A stretch of 5,879 nt of DNA from Caulobacteraceae bacterium. Its GTDB lineage: Bacteria > Pseudomonadota > Alphaproteobacteria > Caulobacterales > Caulobacteraceae. The stretch is taken from assembly GCA_020852035.1 (NCBI GenBank), contig JADZBR010000214.1, positions 1 to 5,879 on the forward strand, in the 5' to 3' direction. The stretch's first letter is position 1; each line of letters begins with the position of its first letter. Under the pieces are notes generated by a model, which worked only from the letters and a program-made list of their open reading frames with translations, was not told the DNA's origin and searched no databases. Shown here in pieces: positions 1 through 5,257 of this stretch. The position numbers and the translations under genes are program-made.

Positions 1-52
1 CCCCCCCCCCCGCTTCTCGTCTCAAAGGCTGTTACGCACCCGACATAAACGT

Positions 53-80
53 TTGACGCGGGGGCGCCCGCCGCTAACGA
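53..80 (+). promoter_or_regulatory. Housekeeping-type promoter of the HU gene
   Basis: A -35 element TTGACGC (53-59) matches the Caulobacter housekeeping consensus TTGACGS exactly. Thirteen bases later comes GCTAACGA (73-80), which keeps the GCTA core of the -10 consensus GCTANAWC. Transcription would start near 87 and give a leader of about 25 bases. A ribosome-binding site GGAG (103-106) lies six bases before the HU start codon. Confidence 0.6.
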
Positions 81-112
81 TTGCCGCCTTTCATGGAGGG
101 CTGGAGACCGAA

Positions 113-385
113 ATGACAAAAGCCGAACTCGTGACGGCGATCGCCGAGCAGGCGGGGCTCAGTAAGGCGCAGGCCAAGGATGCGCTGGAAGCGTTCGTCT
201 CGTCCGTCACCGCCTCGCTGAAGGCGGGCCAGGATGTCCGCCTGGTGGGCTTCGGCACATTCCTGCCGGTCAGCCGCGCCGCCGGCATGGCGCGCAATCC
301 GCGGACCGGCGAGAGCGTCAAGCGACCGGCCTCGAAGACCGTCCGGTTCCGCGTGGGCGAGGGCCTGAAAGGCGCGCTGAACTAG
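113..385 (+). CDS. hup: HU-family nucleoid-associated DNA-binding protein
   Basis: This is a histone-like protein that binds and bends DNA as a dimer and helps organise the nucleoid. The product has 90 residues, the normal length for the family. Residues 1-45 form the helical dimerisation half, beginning MTKAELVTAIAEQAGLSKA. The core signature VGFGTF is at 45-50, and the DNA-binding beta-arm at about 51-75 carries RNPRTG (61-66), whose proline 63 is the one that intercalates into DNA in HU/IHF proteins. The ATG at 113 is chosen over the upstream TTG at 53 because the family starts here, GGAG is six bases upstream, and 53 falls inside the -35 element. The gene stands alone between its own promoter and terminator. 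From sequence I cannot fully separate HU-alpha from HU-beta types. In Caulobacter relatives an HU gene follows lon, so lon may lie just left of the window (inference). Confidence 0.95.
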   Translation: MTKAELVTAIAEQAGLSKAQAKDALEAFVSSVTASLKAGQDVRLVGFGTFLPVSRAAGMARNPRTGESVKRPASKTVRFRVGEGLKGALN

Positions 386-411
386 CGCCAGGACACACCG
401 AAGGATGGAAG

Positions 412-440
412 GGCGGTCGCGACCAGCGGCCGCCTTTTTT
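412..440 (+). terminator. Intrinsic terminator of the HU gene
   Basis: GGCGGTCGC (412-420) pairs over nine bases, with one G-T wobble, with GCGGCCGCC (426-434) across the five-base loop GACCA. Six T residues (435-440) follow at once. It lies 26 bases after the HU stop codon and should insulate the SPFH gene from HU transcription. Confidence 0.9.
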
Positions 441-462
441 GCGCCTGGCGTGCGAAACAGGC

Positions 463-488
463 TGGACCATGACGCCAAAAGTGATATC
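463..488 (+). promoter_or_regulatory. Candidate promoter of the SPFH-RHH operon
   Basis: TGGACCA (463-469) keeps most of the TTGAC core of a -35 element. Eleven bases later GTGATATC (481-488) agrees with GCTANAWC at six of eight positions, counting the N. The proposed -10 contains the first GATATC box of the putative operator, so a bound repressor would block it. Both elements are imperfect, so this is a weak call. A start near 495 would leave a leader of about 20 bases. Confidence 0.4.
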
Positions 489-505
489 ACTACGATATCG
501 CACTT
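478..505 (+). promoter_or_regulatory. Putative operator: two GATATC boxes one helical turn apart
   Basis: The palindrome GTGATATCAC (481-490) is followed by CGATATCG (493-500), so GATATC occurs at 483-488 and again at 494-499, exactly 11 bp apart. Outer arms AAGTG (479-483) and CACTT (501-505) are complementary, making the whole region roughly palindromic. Ribbon-helix-helix repressors typically bind half-sites about one helical turn apart, and the second gene of this operon encodes such a protein. Autoregulation is therefore the natural reading, but it is inference. The site ends at the ribosome-binding site GGAGG (506-510). Confidence 0.55.
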
Positions 506-515
506 GGAGGGTCCG

Positions 516-1391
516 ATGACCAACACCCGTTCCATCGACCAGACCGTCGAGCGGCCGGCCAGCGCCGGCAACGGCGTGCTGATGCTGCTCATCTCGCTGG
601 CGCTGTTCGCGGCCGCGGTGCCGGCGCTGGCGCAGGATTTCGTGCTGCCTGGGATCGGAGCGATCCTGATCGCCAGTTTCATCCTGGCCGGGCTCTACAC
701 GATCCAGCCGAACCAGGGCGCGGCGATCACCCTGTTCGGCCGCTACGCGGGCACCGACCGCAAGACCGGCCTGCGCTGGGTCTGGCCCTGGTATCTCCGC
801 AAGAAGATCTCGCTCAGGGTGCGCAACGTCACCTCCGAGACGCTGAAGGTGAACGACAAGGGCGGCAACCCGATCGAGATCGCCGTCAACGTGGTCTGGC
901 GGGTGTCCGACAGCGCCCAGGCGCTGTTCGACGTCGATGACTACCTGACCTTCGTGAACATCCAGATCGAGACCGGCCTGCGGGAAGTCGCGCGCCAGTA
1001 CGCCTATGACCACGGCGAGGAGGCCGAGCCGACCCTGCGGACCGACGCCGAACTGGTGGGCGAGAAGCTGCGCGAGGACCTGCAGACTCGGGTCGCGGTG
1101 GCCGGCGTGGCGGTGGACGAGGCGCACCTGATGCACCTGGCCTACGCCCCGGAGATCGCCGGGGCGATGCTGAAGCGCCAGCAGGCCGAGGCGGTGCTGG
1201 CGGCGCGCCAGAAGATCGTGCTCGGCGCGGTGGGCATGGTCGAGACGGCGCTCACCCAGCTGGGCGAGCGCGGCGTGGTCGATCTCGACGAGGAGCGCAA
1301 GGCGGCGATGGTCTCCAACCTCCTGGTGGTGCTCTGCGCCGACCGTGAGGCCCAACCCGTCCTGAACACTGGGACCCTCTACGGGGGCTGA
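516..1391 (+). CDS. Membrane-anchored SPFH/Band-7 (prohibitin-homology) domain protein
   Basis: Proteins with this fold assemble into large membrane-attached oligomers that organise membrane microdomains or regulate membrane proteases. The role of this subgroup is not known to me. The product is 291 residues. After a polar N-terminus come two hydrophobic segments, about 20-39 (possibly a signal anchor ending ALAQ) and 44-62. The Band-7 start is recognisable at IQPNQGAAITLFGRYAGT (63-80). The domain continues to about 205, with a mostly charged and helical stretch at 212-265 (MLKRQQAEAVLAARQKIV). The C-terminus VLNTGTLYGG (282-291) resembles a conserved tail of this subgroup as I recall it. 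The ATG at 516 is preceded by GGAGG (506-510) with five bases between; the in-frame ATG at 405 lies before the terminator and is rejected. The RHH gene starts five bases after the stop, indicating an operon. Confidence 0.88.
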   Translation: MTNTRSIDQTVERPASAGNGVLMLLISLALFAAAVPALAQDFVLPGIGAILIASFILAGLYTIQPNQGAAITLFGRYAGTDRKTGLRWVWPWYLRKKISLRVRNVTSETLKVNDKGGNPIEIAVNVVWRVSDSAQALFDVDDYLTFVNIQIETGLREVARQYAYDHGEEAEPTLRTDAELVGEKLREDLQTRVAVAGVAVDEAHLMHLAYAPEIAGAMLKRQQAEAVLAARQKIVLGAVGMVETALTQLGERGVVDLDEERKAAMVSNLLVVLCADREAQPVLNTGTLYGG

Positions 1392-1396
1392 TCAAA

Positions 1397-1585
1397 GTGG
1401 CCAGTCCCGGTAAGCGTTCCTTCCTGATCCGGATGCCGCCCGAGCTGATCGAGGCGATCGAACGGGCGGCGTCTTCCGACCTGCGCAGCACGAACGCCGA
1501 GATCGAAGTGCTGCTGCGCGAAGCCCTGGCGCGGCGCGGGGTGAAGCTGAAAGGGAAGGGGGACAAGTCCCCCGGCGGCGGCTAG
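1397..1585 (+). CDS. Small Arc-like ribbon-helix-helix DNA-binding protein, probable autoregulator
   Basis: The product is 62 residues with a ribbon-helix-helix layout. A beta-strand KRSFLIRMP (6-14) would pair in the dimer and enter the DNA major groove, followed by helix A (PELIEAIERAASSD, 15-28). The turn and helix B are LRSTNAEIEVLLREALARRG (29-48), with the NAEIEVLLREAL pattern typical of Arc-type proteins. A basic, glycine-rich tail (50-62) follows. The start is GTG at 1397, with a G-rich stretch (1383-1387) as a modest ribosome-binding site overlapping the end of the SPFH gene, so translation is probably coupled. No toxin-like gene accompanies it, so it is more likely the operon's regulator than a conventional antitoxin. 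The tandem GATATC site before the SPFH gene is the obvious target (inference). A short palindrome (1558-1573) lies within the last codons but has no T-run. Confidence 0.85.
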   Translation: MASPGKRSFLIRMPPELIEAIERAASSDLRSTNAEIEVLLREALARRGVKLKGKGDKSPGGG

Positions 1586-1588
1586 AAC
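1560..1588 (+). promoter_or_regulatory. Candidate tRNA-Val promoter overlapping the RHH stop codon
   Basis: GCTAGAAC (1581-1588) is a perfect match to the -10 consensus GCTANAWC, and its TAG is the stop codon of the RHH gene. Fourteen bases upstream GGGACAA (1560-1566) keeps the GAC core of a -35 element. A start near 1595 would place the tRNA a few bases into the transcript. The weak -35 keeps this uncertain; co-transcription with the SPFH-RHH operon remains possible because no T-tailed terminator separates them. Confidence 0.5.
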
Positions 1589-1600
1589 GCGCGCCGGATC

Positions 1601-1677
1601 GGGCGGCTAGCTCAGCTGGTTAGAGCATCTCGTTTACACCGAGAGGGTCGGGGGTTCGAATCCCTCGCCGCCCACCA
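1601..1677 (+). tRNA. tRNA-Val, anticodon TAC
   Basis: A full cloverleaf can be folded. The acceptor stem GGGCGGC (1601-1607) pairs with GCCGCCC (1667-1673), with discriminator A1674 and encoded CCA (1675-1677). The D-arm is GCTC/GAGC. The anticodon stem TCTCG/CGAGA (1628-1632, 1640-1644) holds loop TTTACAC with anticodon TAC (1635-1637), which reads GTA. The T-loop TTCGAAT closes a GGGGG/CCCTC stem with one wobble. The last bases of the CCA also form the left arm of the hairpin repeat that follows. Confidence 0.97.
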
Positions 1678-1736
1678 CCCTGCTTCGCTCGGCGAGCTAC
1701 GCAGGGTTGGCGGATGCGTTTGTGCGAAGCAGGGTG
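1676..1736. repeat. Perfect 13-bp inverted repeat spanning hairpin unit 1
   Basis: CACCCTGCTTCGC (1676-1688) is exactly complementary to GCGAAGCAGGGTG (1724-1736), with 35 bases between. The right arm is a half copy of hairpin unit 1 in opposite orientation. Pairing of these arms competes with the local hairpin 1677-1707 for the same left arm, so the RNA could adopt two alternative folds. The right arm ends on the first base of the next hairpin. Confidence 0.75.
1677..1707 (+). repeat. Hairpin repeat unit 1, fused to the tRNA-Val 3' end
   Basis: Outer stem ACCCTGC (1677-1683) pairs with GCAGGGT (1701-1707). Inside are an internal loop TTC/TAC, an inner stem GCTC (1687-1690) with GAGC (1694-1697), and a GGC loop. 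The first base is the A of the tRNA CCA. There is no T-run, so it is not a classical terminator. Its architecture recurs in inverted orientation in the hairpin at 1736-1763. Confidence 0.75.
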
Positions 1737-1763
1737 CCCTCCGAAGCTTTAGCGAAGGAGGGC
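1736..1763. repeat. Hairpin repeat unit 2, burying the GIY-YIG ribosome-binding site
   Basis: GCCCTCC (1736-1742) pairs perfectly over seven bases with GGAGGGC (1757-1763). The 14-base interior can form a small inner GC/GC stem around TTTA. Read on the minus strand it has the same order as unit 1: outer stem, TTC, inner GCT...AGC, TTC, outer stem. The outer stems differ between the two units, yet each is fully paired. The right arm is the Shine-Dalgarno AAGGAGGG (1755-1762) of the GIY-YIG gene, so folding should lower its translation. Confidence 0.7.
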
Positions 1764-1769
1764 TGCCGC

Positions 1770-2012
1770 CTGCACTACGTCTATCTTCTTGAGAGCGATG
1801 TCTCTCCGGGCCAGCGCTACATCGGCGTGACGAATGACCTTCGCATTCGCCTGAAGGAGCACAACGCCGGCAAGTCGCCACATACGTCCAAGTTCAAGCC
1901 TTGGCGGATTTCGACCTACGTCGCGTTTACCGACCGATCTAAAGCCGACGCCTTCGAGCGGTATCTGAAATCTGGCTCCGGTCACGCCTTTGCGCGCAAG
2001 CGATTCTGGTGA
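1770..2012 (+). CDS. Small single-domain GIY-YIG nuclease-fold protein
   Basis: The product is about 80 residues, the usual size of stand-alone GIY-YIG proteins of the UPF0213/YhbQ type. Catalytic-domain marks are YVY (3-5), YIG (17-19), the conserved arginine in NDLRIRLKEHN (about R27) and the metal-binding glutamate in FERYLKSGSGHAF (E63). The fold therefore looks intact, but the substrate is unknown. The reading frame is open back to TTG 1707 and contains GTG 1722 and 1734. CTG 1770 is preferred because family members begin just before HYVYLLES and because AAGGAGGG (1755-1762) lies seven bases upstream; nothing comparable precedes the other candidates. G+C is about 57% by hand count, clearly below the neighbours, which fits transfer. 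It sits right behind tRNA-Val, and its stop overlaps the start of the reductase gene. Confidence 0.85.
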   Translation: MHYVYLLESDVSPGQRYIGVTNDLRIRLKEHNAGKSPHTSKFKPWRISTYVAFTDRSKADAFERYLKSGSGHAFARKRFW

Positions 2013-2935
2013 TGCACACACGCCCGTTCGGCCGCACCGGCGCCCAGGTCTCGGAGGTCGGGTTCGGCTGCGCCAGCTGGTGGGGGAGGGCGGACTTCTC
2101 CGAGCAGGCGGCGATCGCCCTGGTTCGCCAGGCGCTGGACGGCGGCGTCACCTTGTTCGACACCGGGGCCAGCTATTCGCAGGGCGCGGCCGAGGCGCGG
2201 CTTGGCCGGGCGCTCGCCGGGCGCGACCTGGACGGCGTGATCGTCGCCACCAAGGCCGGCACGGATTTTCGCGACGGGCGCATCGTGCGCGACTTCTCGC
2301 CGGACGGGATCGAGGCCAGCATCGCGCGCAGCCGCGAGCGCCTGGGCCTGGACACCCTCCCGCTGCTGCAGCTGCACGGCCCGGCGCAGGCCGAGATCGG
2401 CGCGCCGCTGATGGAGCGGTTGGAACAGCTGCGCGCCCGGGGCTGGTTCCGGTGGCTCGGCCTGAACAGTTTCGACGCCGGCGTGCTCGCCTGGGCGGCG
2501 GGCGCGCCGGCCTTCGAGGCGATCATGCTGGACTACAATGTCCTACGACCCGGGCGGGCTGCGCTGGTCGCGCAGGCGGCGGCGAACGGCAAGGCGGTGC
2601 TGGCGGGCATGCCCCTGGCCATGGGTCACGCGGGACTGCAGGTGCTGAAGCTGCGCGCGCCGCGCGATCTCTGGTACGCCGCCCGCGGCCTCGTGCGCCA
2701 TCGGCGCGAGGTGCGCGAGGGGGCGAGGTTCGGCTTCCTGCGCCGGCTGCCCGGCTGGAGCGCCGCCCAGGCCGCGCTCGGCTGGGTGCTGGCCGATGAG
2801 CGGGTGGCCTGCGCGGTGGCCGGCACCACGCGCCAGCAGCATCTGGCGGAACTCATCGCCGTTTCGGGCCGGCGGCTTCCCGAAGAGGTGCTGGCGCGGA
2901 TTTCGGCGGCGCAGAGTCGACTCCCGCCGCACTGA
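2012..2935 (+). CDS. Aldo/keto reductase family protein
   Basis: This is an NAD(P)H-dependent oxidoreductase of the TIM-barrel aldo/keto reductase superfamily; the substrate cannot be told. The product is 307 residues, close to the usual length. The N-terminus MHTRPFGRTGAQVSEVGFG is the common family opening. The catalytic tetrad is complete: D50 and Y55 in FDTGASYSQG, K81 in VATKAG and H122 in LLQLHGP. The C-terminal VAGTTRQQHLAE (about 271-282) matches the cofactor-binding region, where the family usually has a GxxxxxQLxEN-like pattern. The ATG at 2012 shares its A with the TGA of the GIY-YIG gene. No Shine-Dalgarno precedes it, so translation probably depends on ribosomes finishing the upstream gene, or the start is leaderless-like. 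Barrel residues about 155-230 are less typical, including MLDYNVL where relatives have a YN motif. Confidence 0.88.
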   Translation: MHTRPFGRTGAQVSEVGFGCASWWGRADFSEQAAIALVRQALDGGVTLFDTGASYSQGAAEARLGRALAGRDLDGVIVATKAGTDFRDGRIVRDFSPDGIEASIARSRERLGLDTLPLLQLHGPAQAEIGAPLMERLEQLRARGWFRWLGLNSFDAGVLAWAAGAPAFEAIMLDYNVLRPGRAALVAQAAANGKAVLAGMPLAMGHAGLQVLKLRAPRDLWYAARGLVRHRREVREGARFGFLRRLPGWSAAQAALGWVLADERVACAVAGTTRQQHLAELIAVSGRRLPEEVLARISAAQSRLPPH

Positions 2936-2996
2936 GGCGACTCAATCCGTCATCTTCGCGCGCCAGACTGGCCGCGACCGGAAAGGGAGACCGTTC

Positions 2997-3362
2997 ATGA
3001 GCACGCAAGACATCGCCGACGACCTCGTCGCCCTCTGCAAGGCCGGCAAGTTCGATGAGTCCGGCGAGAAATACTGGGCCGACGACGTGGTGAGCATCGA
3101 GGCCAGCGGCCCGCCGGGGATGGACCCGGTCTCGCGAGGCAAGGACGCGGTGCGCGGCAAGGGCGAATGGTGGGCGAACGCTCACGAGATCCACGCCGCC
3201 GACGCCGAAGGGCCCTACGTGAACGGCGACCAGTTCATCGTGCGGTTCAAGATGGACTTGACCGTCAAGGCGTCCGGCGAGCGGATCAGCATGGACGAGA
3301 CCGCGCTCTACACCGTCAAGGACGGCAAGATCGTCGAGGAGCGCTTCTTTTACGGGAGCTGA
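2997..3362 (+). CDS. SnoaL-like / NTF2-fold domain protein
   Basis: The product is 121 residues, a single cone-shaped NTF2-like domain of the SnoaL type. These small proteins are either enzymes such as isomerases or ligand-binding proteins; which one cannot be read here. Recognisable pieces are the N-terminal helix (DIADDLVALCKAGKF, 5-19), EKYWADDVVSIEA (about 24-36), RGKDAVRGKGEWWANAHEIH (47-66) and the closing strands YTVKDGKIVEERFFYGS (105-121). The ATG at 2997 is supported by AAGGGAG (2983-2989) seven bases upstream. Sixty-one bases separate it from the reductase gene, with no terminator seen, so the two may be co-transcribed. The upstream extension of the frame (2796-2996) overlaps the reductase gene and is not coding. 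Confidence 0.85.
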   Translation: MSTQDIADDLVALCKAGKFDESGEKYWADDVVSIEASGPPGMDPVSRGKDAVRGKGEWWANAHEIHAADAEGPYVNGDQFIVRFKMDLTVKASGERISMDETALYTVKDGKIVEERFFYGS

Positions 3363-3430
3363 GGCGCTCTTCGATCCGGTGGGGTCTCCGTCCCTTCGGA
3401 CATTCGTCTGGATGTATCGGTAGCGGCCGG

Positions 3431-3457
3431 TTGACTTGGTAAGGGCCGGGACATATC
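3431..3457 (+). promoter_or_regulatory. Candidate promoter of tRNA-Asp
   Basis: TTGACTT (3431-3437) has a perfect TTGAC core. After 12 bases GACATATC (3450-3457) agrees with GCTANAWC at six of eight positions, counting the N. The start would be near 3464, about 20 bases before the mature tRNA. The rest of the 122-base stretch between the SnoaL-like gene and the tRNA (3363-3484) shows only weak short stems and no clear terminator. Confidence 0.55.
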
Positions 3458-3484
3458 AGACGCGCCTCGCGTTTCGACGCATTC

Positions 3485-3557
<73 letters not shown>

Positions 3558-3561
<4 letters not shown>

Positions 3562-3575
3562 CTCTTGAGAGTGGC
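3558..3575. repeat. Perfect hairpin beginning in the tRNA-Asp 3' end
   Basis: GCCACTC (3558-3564) pairs with GAGTGGC (3569-3575) around the loop TTGA. The left arm starts with the discriminator base and CCA of tRNA-Asp. No T-run follows on either strand, so it is not a classical terminator. It may be a processing or stability element of the tRNA precursor. It also lies 35 bases downstream of the convergent AbgT-family gene. Confidence 0.6.
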
Positions 3576-3609
3576 CTCTAGCCGGTAGAATCGGCCCCCA
3601 TGTGTCCAC

Positions 3610-5166
3610 CTATCGCGCGGCCGGCGCGGCATAGTGGAAAGGCGCGCCGGGGCCGGTGGGCCACTCGGCGACGGCCCAGGCGCCGGTGAGAAGCAGGCCG
3701 GCGATCATGAACGCGATGCTGAAGGGCAGCACCGCGGCGATCAGGCCGCCGACGCCGAATCCCGGCTTCCAGCGCTGGCAGAAGCCGAGGATCAGGGCGA
3801 AGTAGGGATTGAGCGGCGAGGCCATGTTCACGGTCGAATCGCCCATGCGGTAGGCGGCGGTGGTCATCTCGGGGCTGACGCCCAGCAGCATCAGCATCGG
3901 CACCAGCACCGGGCCGAGCGCGGCCCACTTGGCCGAGGCCGAGCCGATGAACATGTCCAGGAAGGCGGCCAGCGGCACGATCGCGGCGATGAAGAAGACC
4001 AGCGGCAGGCCGGTGGCCTTCAGCCCCTCGGCGCCGTTGATGGCGGTGATCGCGCCGAGGTTCGACCAGGTGAACATGGCGATGAAGTGCGCCGCGGCGA
4101 AGGCCAGCACGACGTAGGGCGCCATGCCGGCCATCGATTCGCTCATCAGCCGCACCACGTCGCGGTGCGACTTGATCGCGCCGGTGGCCGCGCCGAAGGC
4201 GGTCCCGGTGGTCAGGAAGAGCACGAAGAAGGCCGCGACCAGCGAGCGGAAGAAGGGCGTCAGGCGCGCCGGCCCGCTGACCTGCGGGTCGACCAGCGGC
4301 GCGCCGGGCATGAGCGCCAGGGCCGCCCAGGTCGCGATCACGGCGATGGCGGCGAGGGCGGCCCAGACGAGGCCCTTCTTTTCCTCGGCGCTGAGCGGGG
4401 TCTCGCCGGGGATGTGGTCCTCCGGCGGGGTCCAGACGCCCAGGCGCGGCTCGACGACCTTCTCGGTCACCCACCAGCCGACCGGCACGAAGATGAGCGC
4501 GCTGGCGGCGGTGAACCACCAGTTGCCGACCATGTTGACCGTCCAACTGGGATCGATGAGCCGGGCGGCCGGCTCGGTGAAGCCGAGGATCAGGGCGTCG
4601 AACTGGCCGGGCAGGGGATTGCCCGCGAAGGCGCCGACAACGGCCGCGAAGGCGGCGGCGACGCCGGCCAGCGGATGTCGCCCGGCGGCGGCGAAGGCCA
4701 CCGCCGCCAGCGGGATCAGCACCACGAAGCCGGCGTCGGCGGCGTGGTTGGAGAGCAGGCCGAGGAGGATGACCACCGGCGTCAAAAGGACGCGGGGCGT
4801 GGCGCGCACCACGTTGCGGATCACCGCCGAGAGCAGGCCGACGCGCTCGGCCAGGCCCGCGCCCAGCATCACCAGCAGCACCATGCCGAGCGGCGGGAAG
4901 CCGCTGAACGTCTTGGGCATGTCGAGCAGCAGGGTGCGGATGTTCTCCGCCGACAGCAGGCTCTTGGCGACCAGCGCCTCCTGGGTCACCGGATTGATCG
5001 CGGTCACCCCCAGCGCGGCGCAGATCACGCTGGCGCCGACCAGCGCCAGGATCAGCCAGGCGAAGATGAACACCGGGTCGGGAAGCCGGTCGCCGACCCG
5101 CTCCACCCAGTCGAGGAATCCGGCGCGCGGCGCGGGCTGATCGGTCATGGGGGCGGAGGAGGGCAT
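3610..5166 (-). CDS. AbgT-family transporter (p-aminobenzoyl-glutamate transporter family)
   Basis: This is an inner-membrane carrier of 518 residues, the usual family length. AbgT of E. coli imports the folate breakdown product p-aminobenzoyl-glutamate, while relatives such as MtrF and YdaH are linked to sulfonamide efflux; the sequence does not decide between these. Hydrophobic segments run throughout, from about 31 to 500. Family landmarks are FSGFPPLGMVLLVMLGAGLAE (split here as FSGFPPLGMV, 88-97, and GAGLAE, 102-107), SNHAADAGFVVLIPLAA (139-155), TWSNLGAITAING (366-378), FIGSASAKWAALGPVL (406-421) and YRMGDSTVNMASPLNPYF (439-456), which holds conserved R440 and D443. No Shine-Dalgarno is clear at ATG 5166 or at the alternative ATG 5148 (M7), and M7 fits the usual N-terminus equally well. 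No abgA/abgB-like hydrolase is nearby. It converges on tRNA-Asp and diverges from nuoA. Confidence 0.9.
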   Translation of the reverse strand: MPSSAPMTDQPAPRAGFLDWVERVGDRLPDPVFIFAWLILALVGASVICAALGVTAINPVTQEALVAKSLLSAENIRTLLLDMPKTFSGFPPLGMVLLVMLGAGLAERVGLLSAVIRNVVRATPRVLLTPVVILLGLLSNHAADAGFVVLIPLAAVAFAAAGRHPLAGVAAAFAAVVGAFAGNPLPGQFDALILGFTEPAARLIDPSWTVNMVGNWWFTAASALIFVPVGWWVTEKVVEPRLGVWTPPEDHIPGETPLSAEEKKGLVWAALAAIAVIATWAALALMPGAPLVDPQVSGPARLTPFFRSLVAAFFVLFLTTGTAFGAATGAIKSHRDVVRLMSESMAGMAPYVVLAFAAAHFIAMFTWSNLGAITAINGAEGLKATGLPLVFFIAAIVPLAAFLDMFIGSASAKWAALGPVLVPMLMLLGVSPEMTTAAYRMGDSTVNMASPLNPYFALILGFCQRWKPGFGVGGLIAAVLPFSIAFMIAGLLLTGAWAVAEWPTGPGAPFHYAAPAAR

Positions 5167-5257
5167 GGCGAGGCTTGTTCGGCAAGGGTTTGCGCGCGCC
5201 TCTCAAGGCGATTGTGCGCCGCGGAAATGCGAACAATTCTCAAGTGTGCGCCTGCGT

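Noticed and set aside
1..11. Run of 11 C at the window start
   Set aside because: It is a homopolymer at the edge with no partner sequence in view. It may be real or an assembly artefact and says nothing by itself.
318..1355. Long minus-strand open frame opposite the SPFH gene (345 codons)
   Set aside because: It is a shadow of codon bias in G+C-rich DNA. The translation is rich in H, R and Q with no recognisable domain, and it overlaps a well-supported gene and the terminator.
1397..1585. RHH gene as the antitoxin of a toxin-antitoxin pair
   Set aside because: No small toxin-like gene is adjacent. Its partner is a 291-residue SPFH membrane protein, and tRNA-Val follows directly.
1707..1769. 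N-terminal extension of the GIY-YIG frame back to TTG 1707
   Set aside because: It would be encoded by the hairpin repeats, lacks a ribosome-binding site and is not like the family N-terminus.
3374..3415. Possible terminator after the SnoaL-like gene
   Set aside because: Only short, interrupted stems can be drawn (for example GTCC-CTTC-GGAC, 3390-3401), and no T-run follows.
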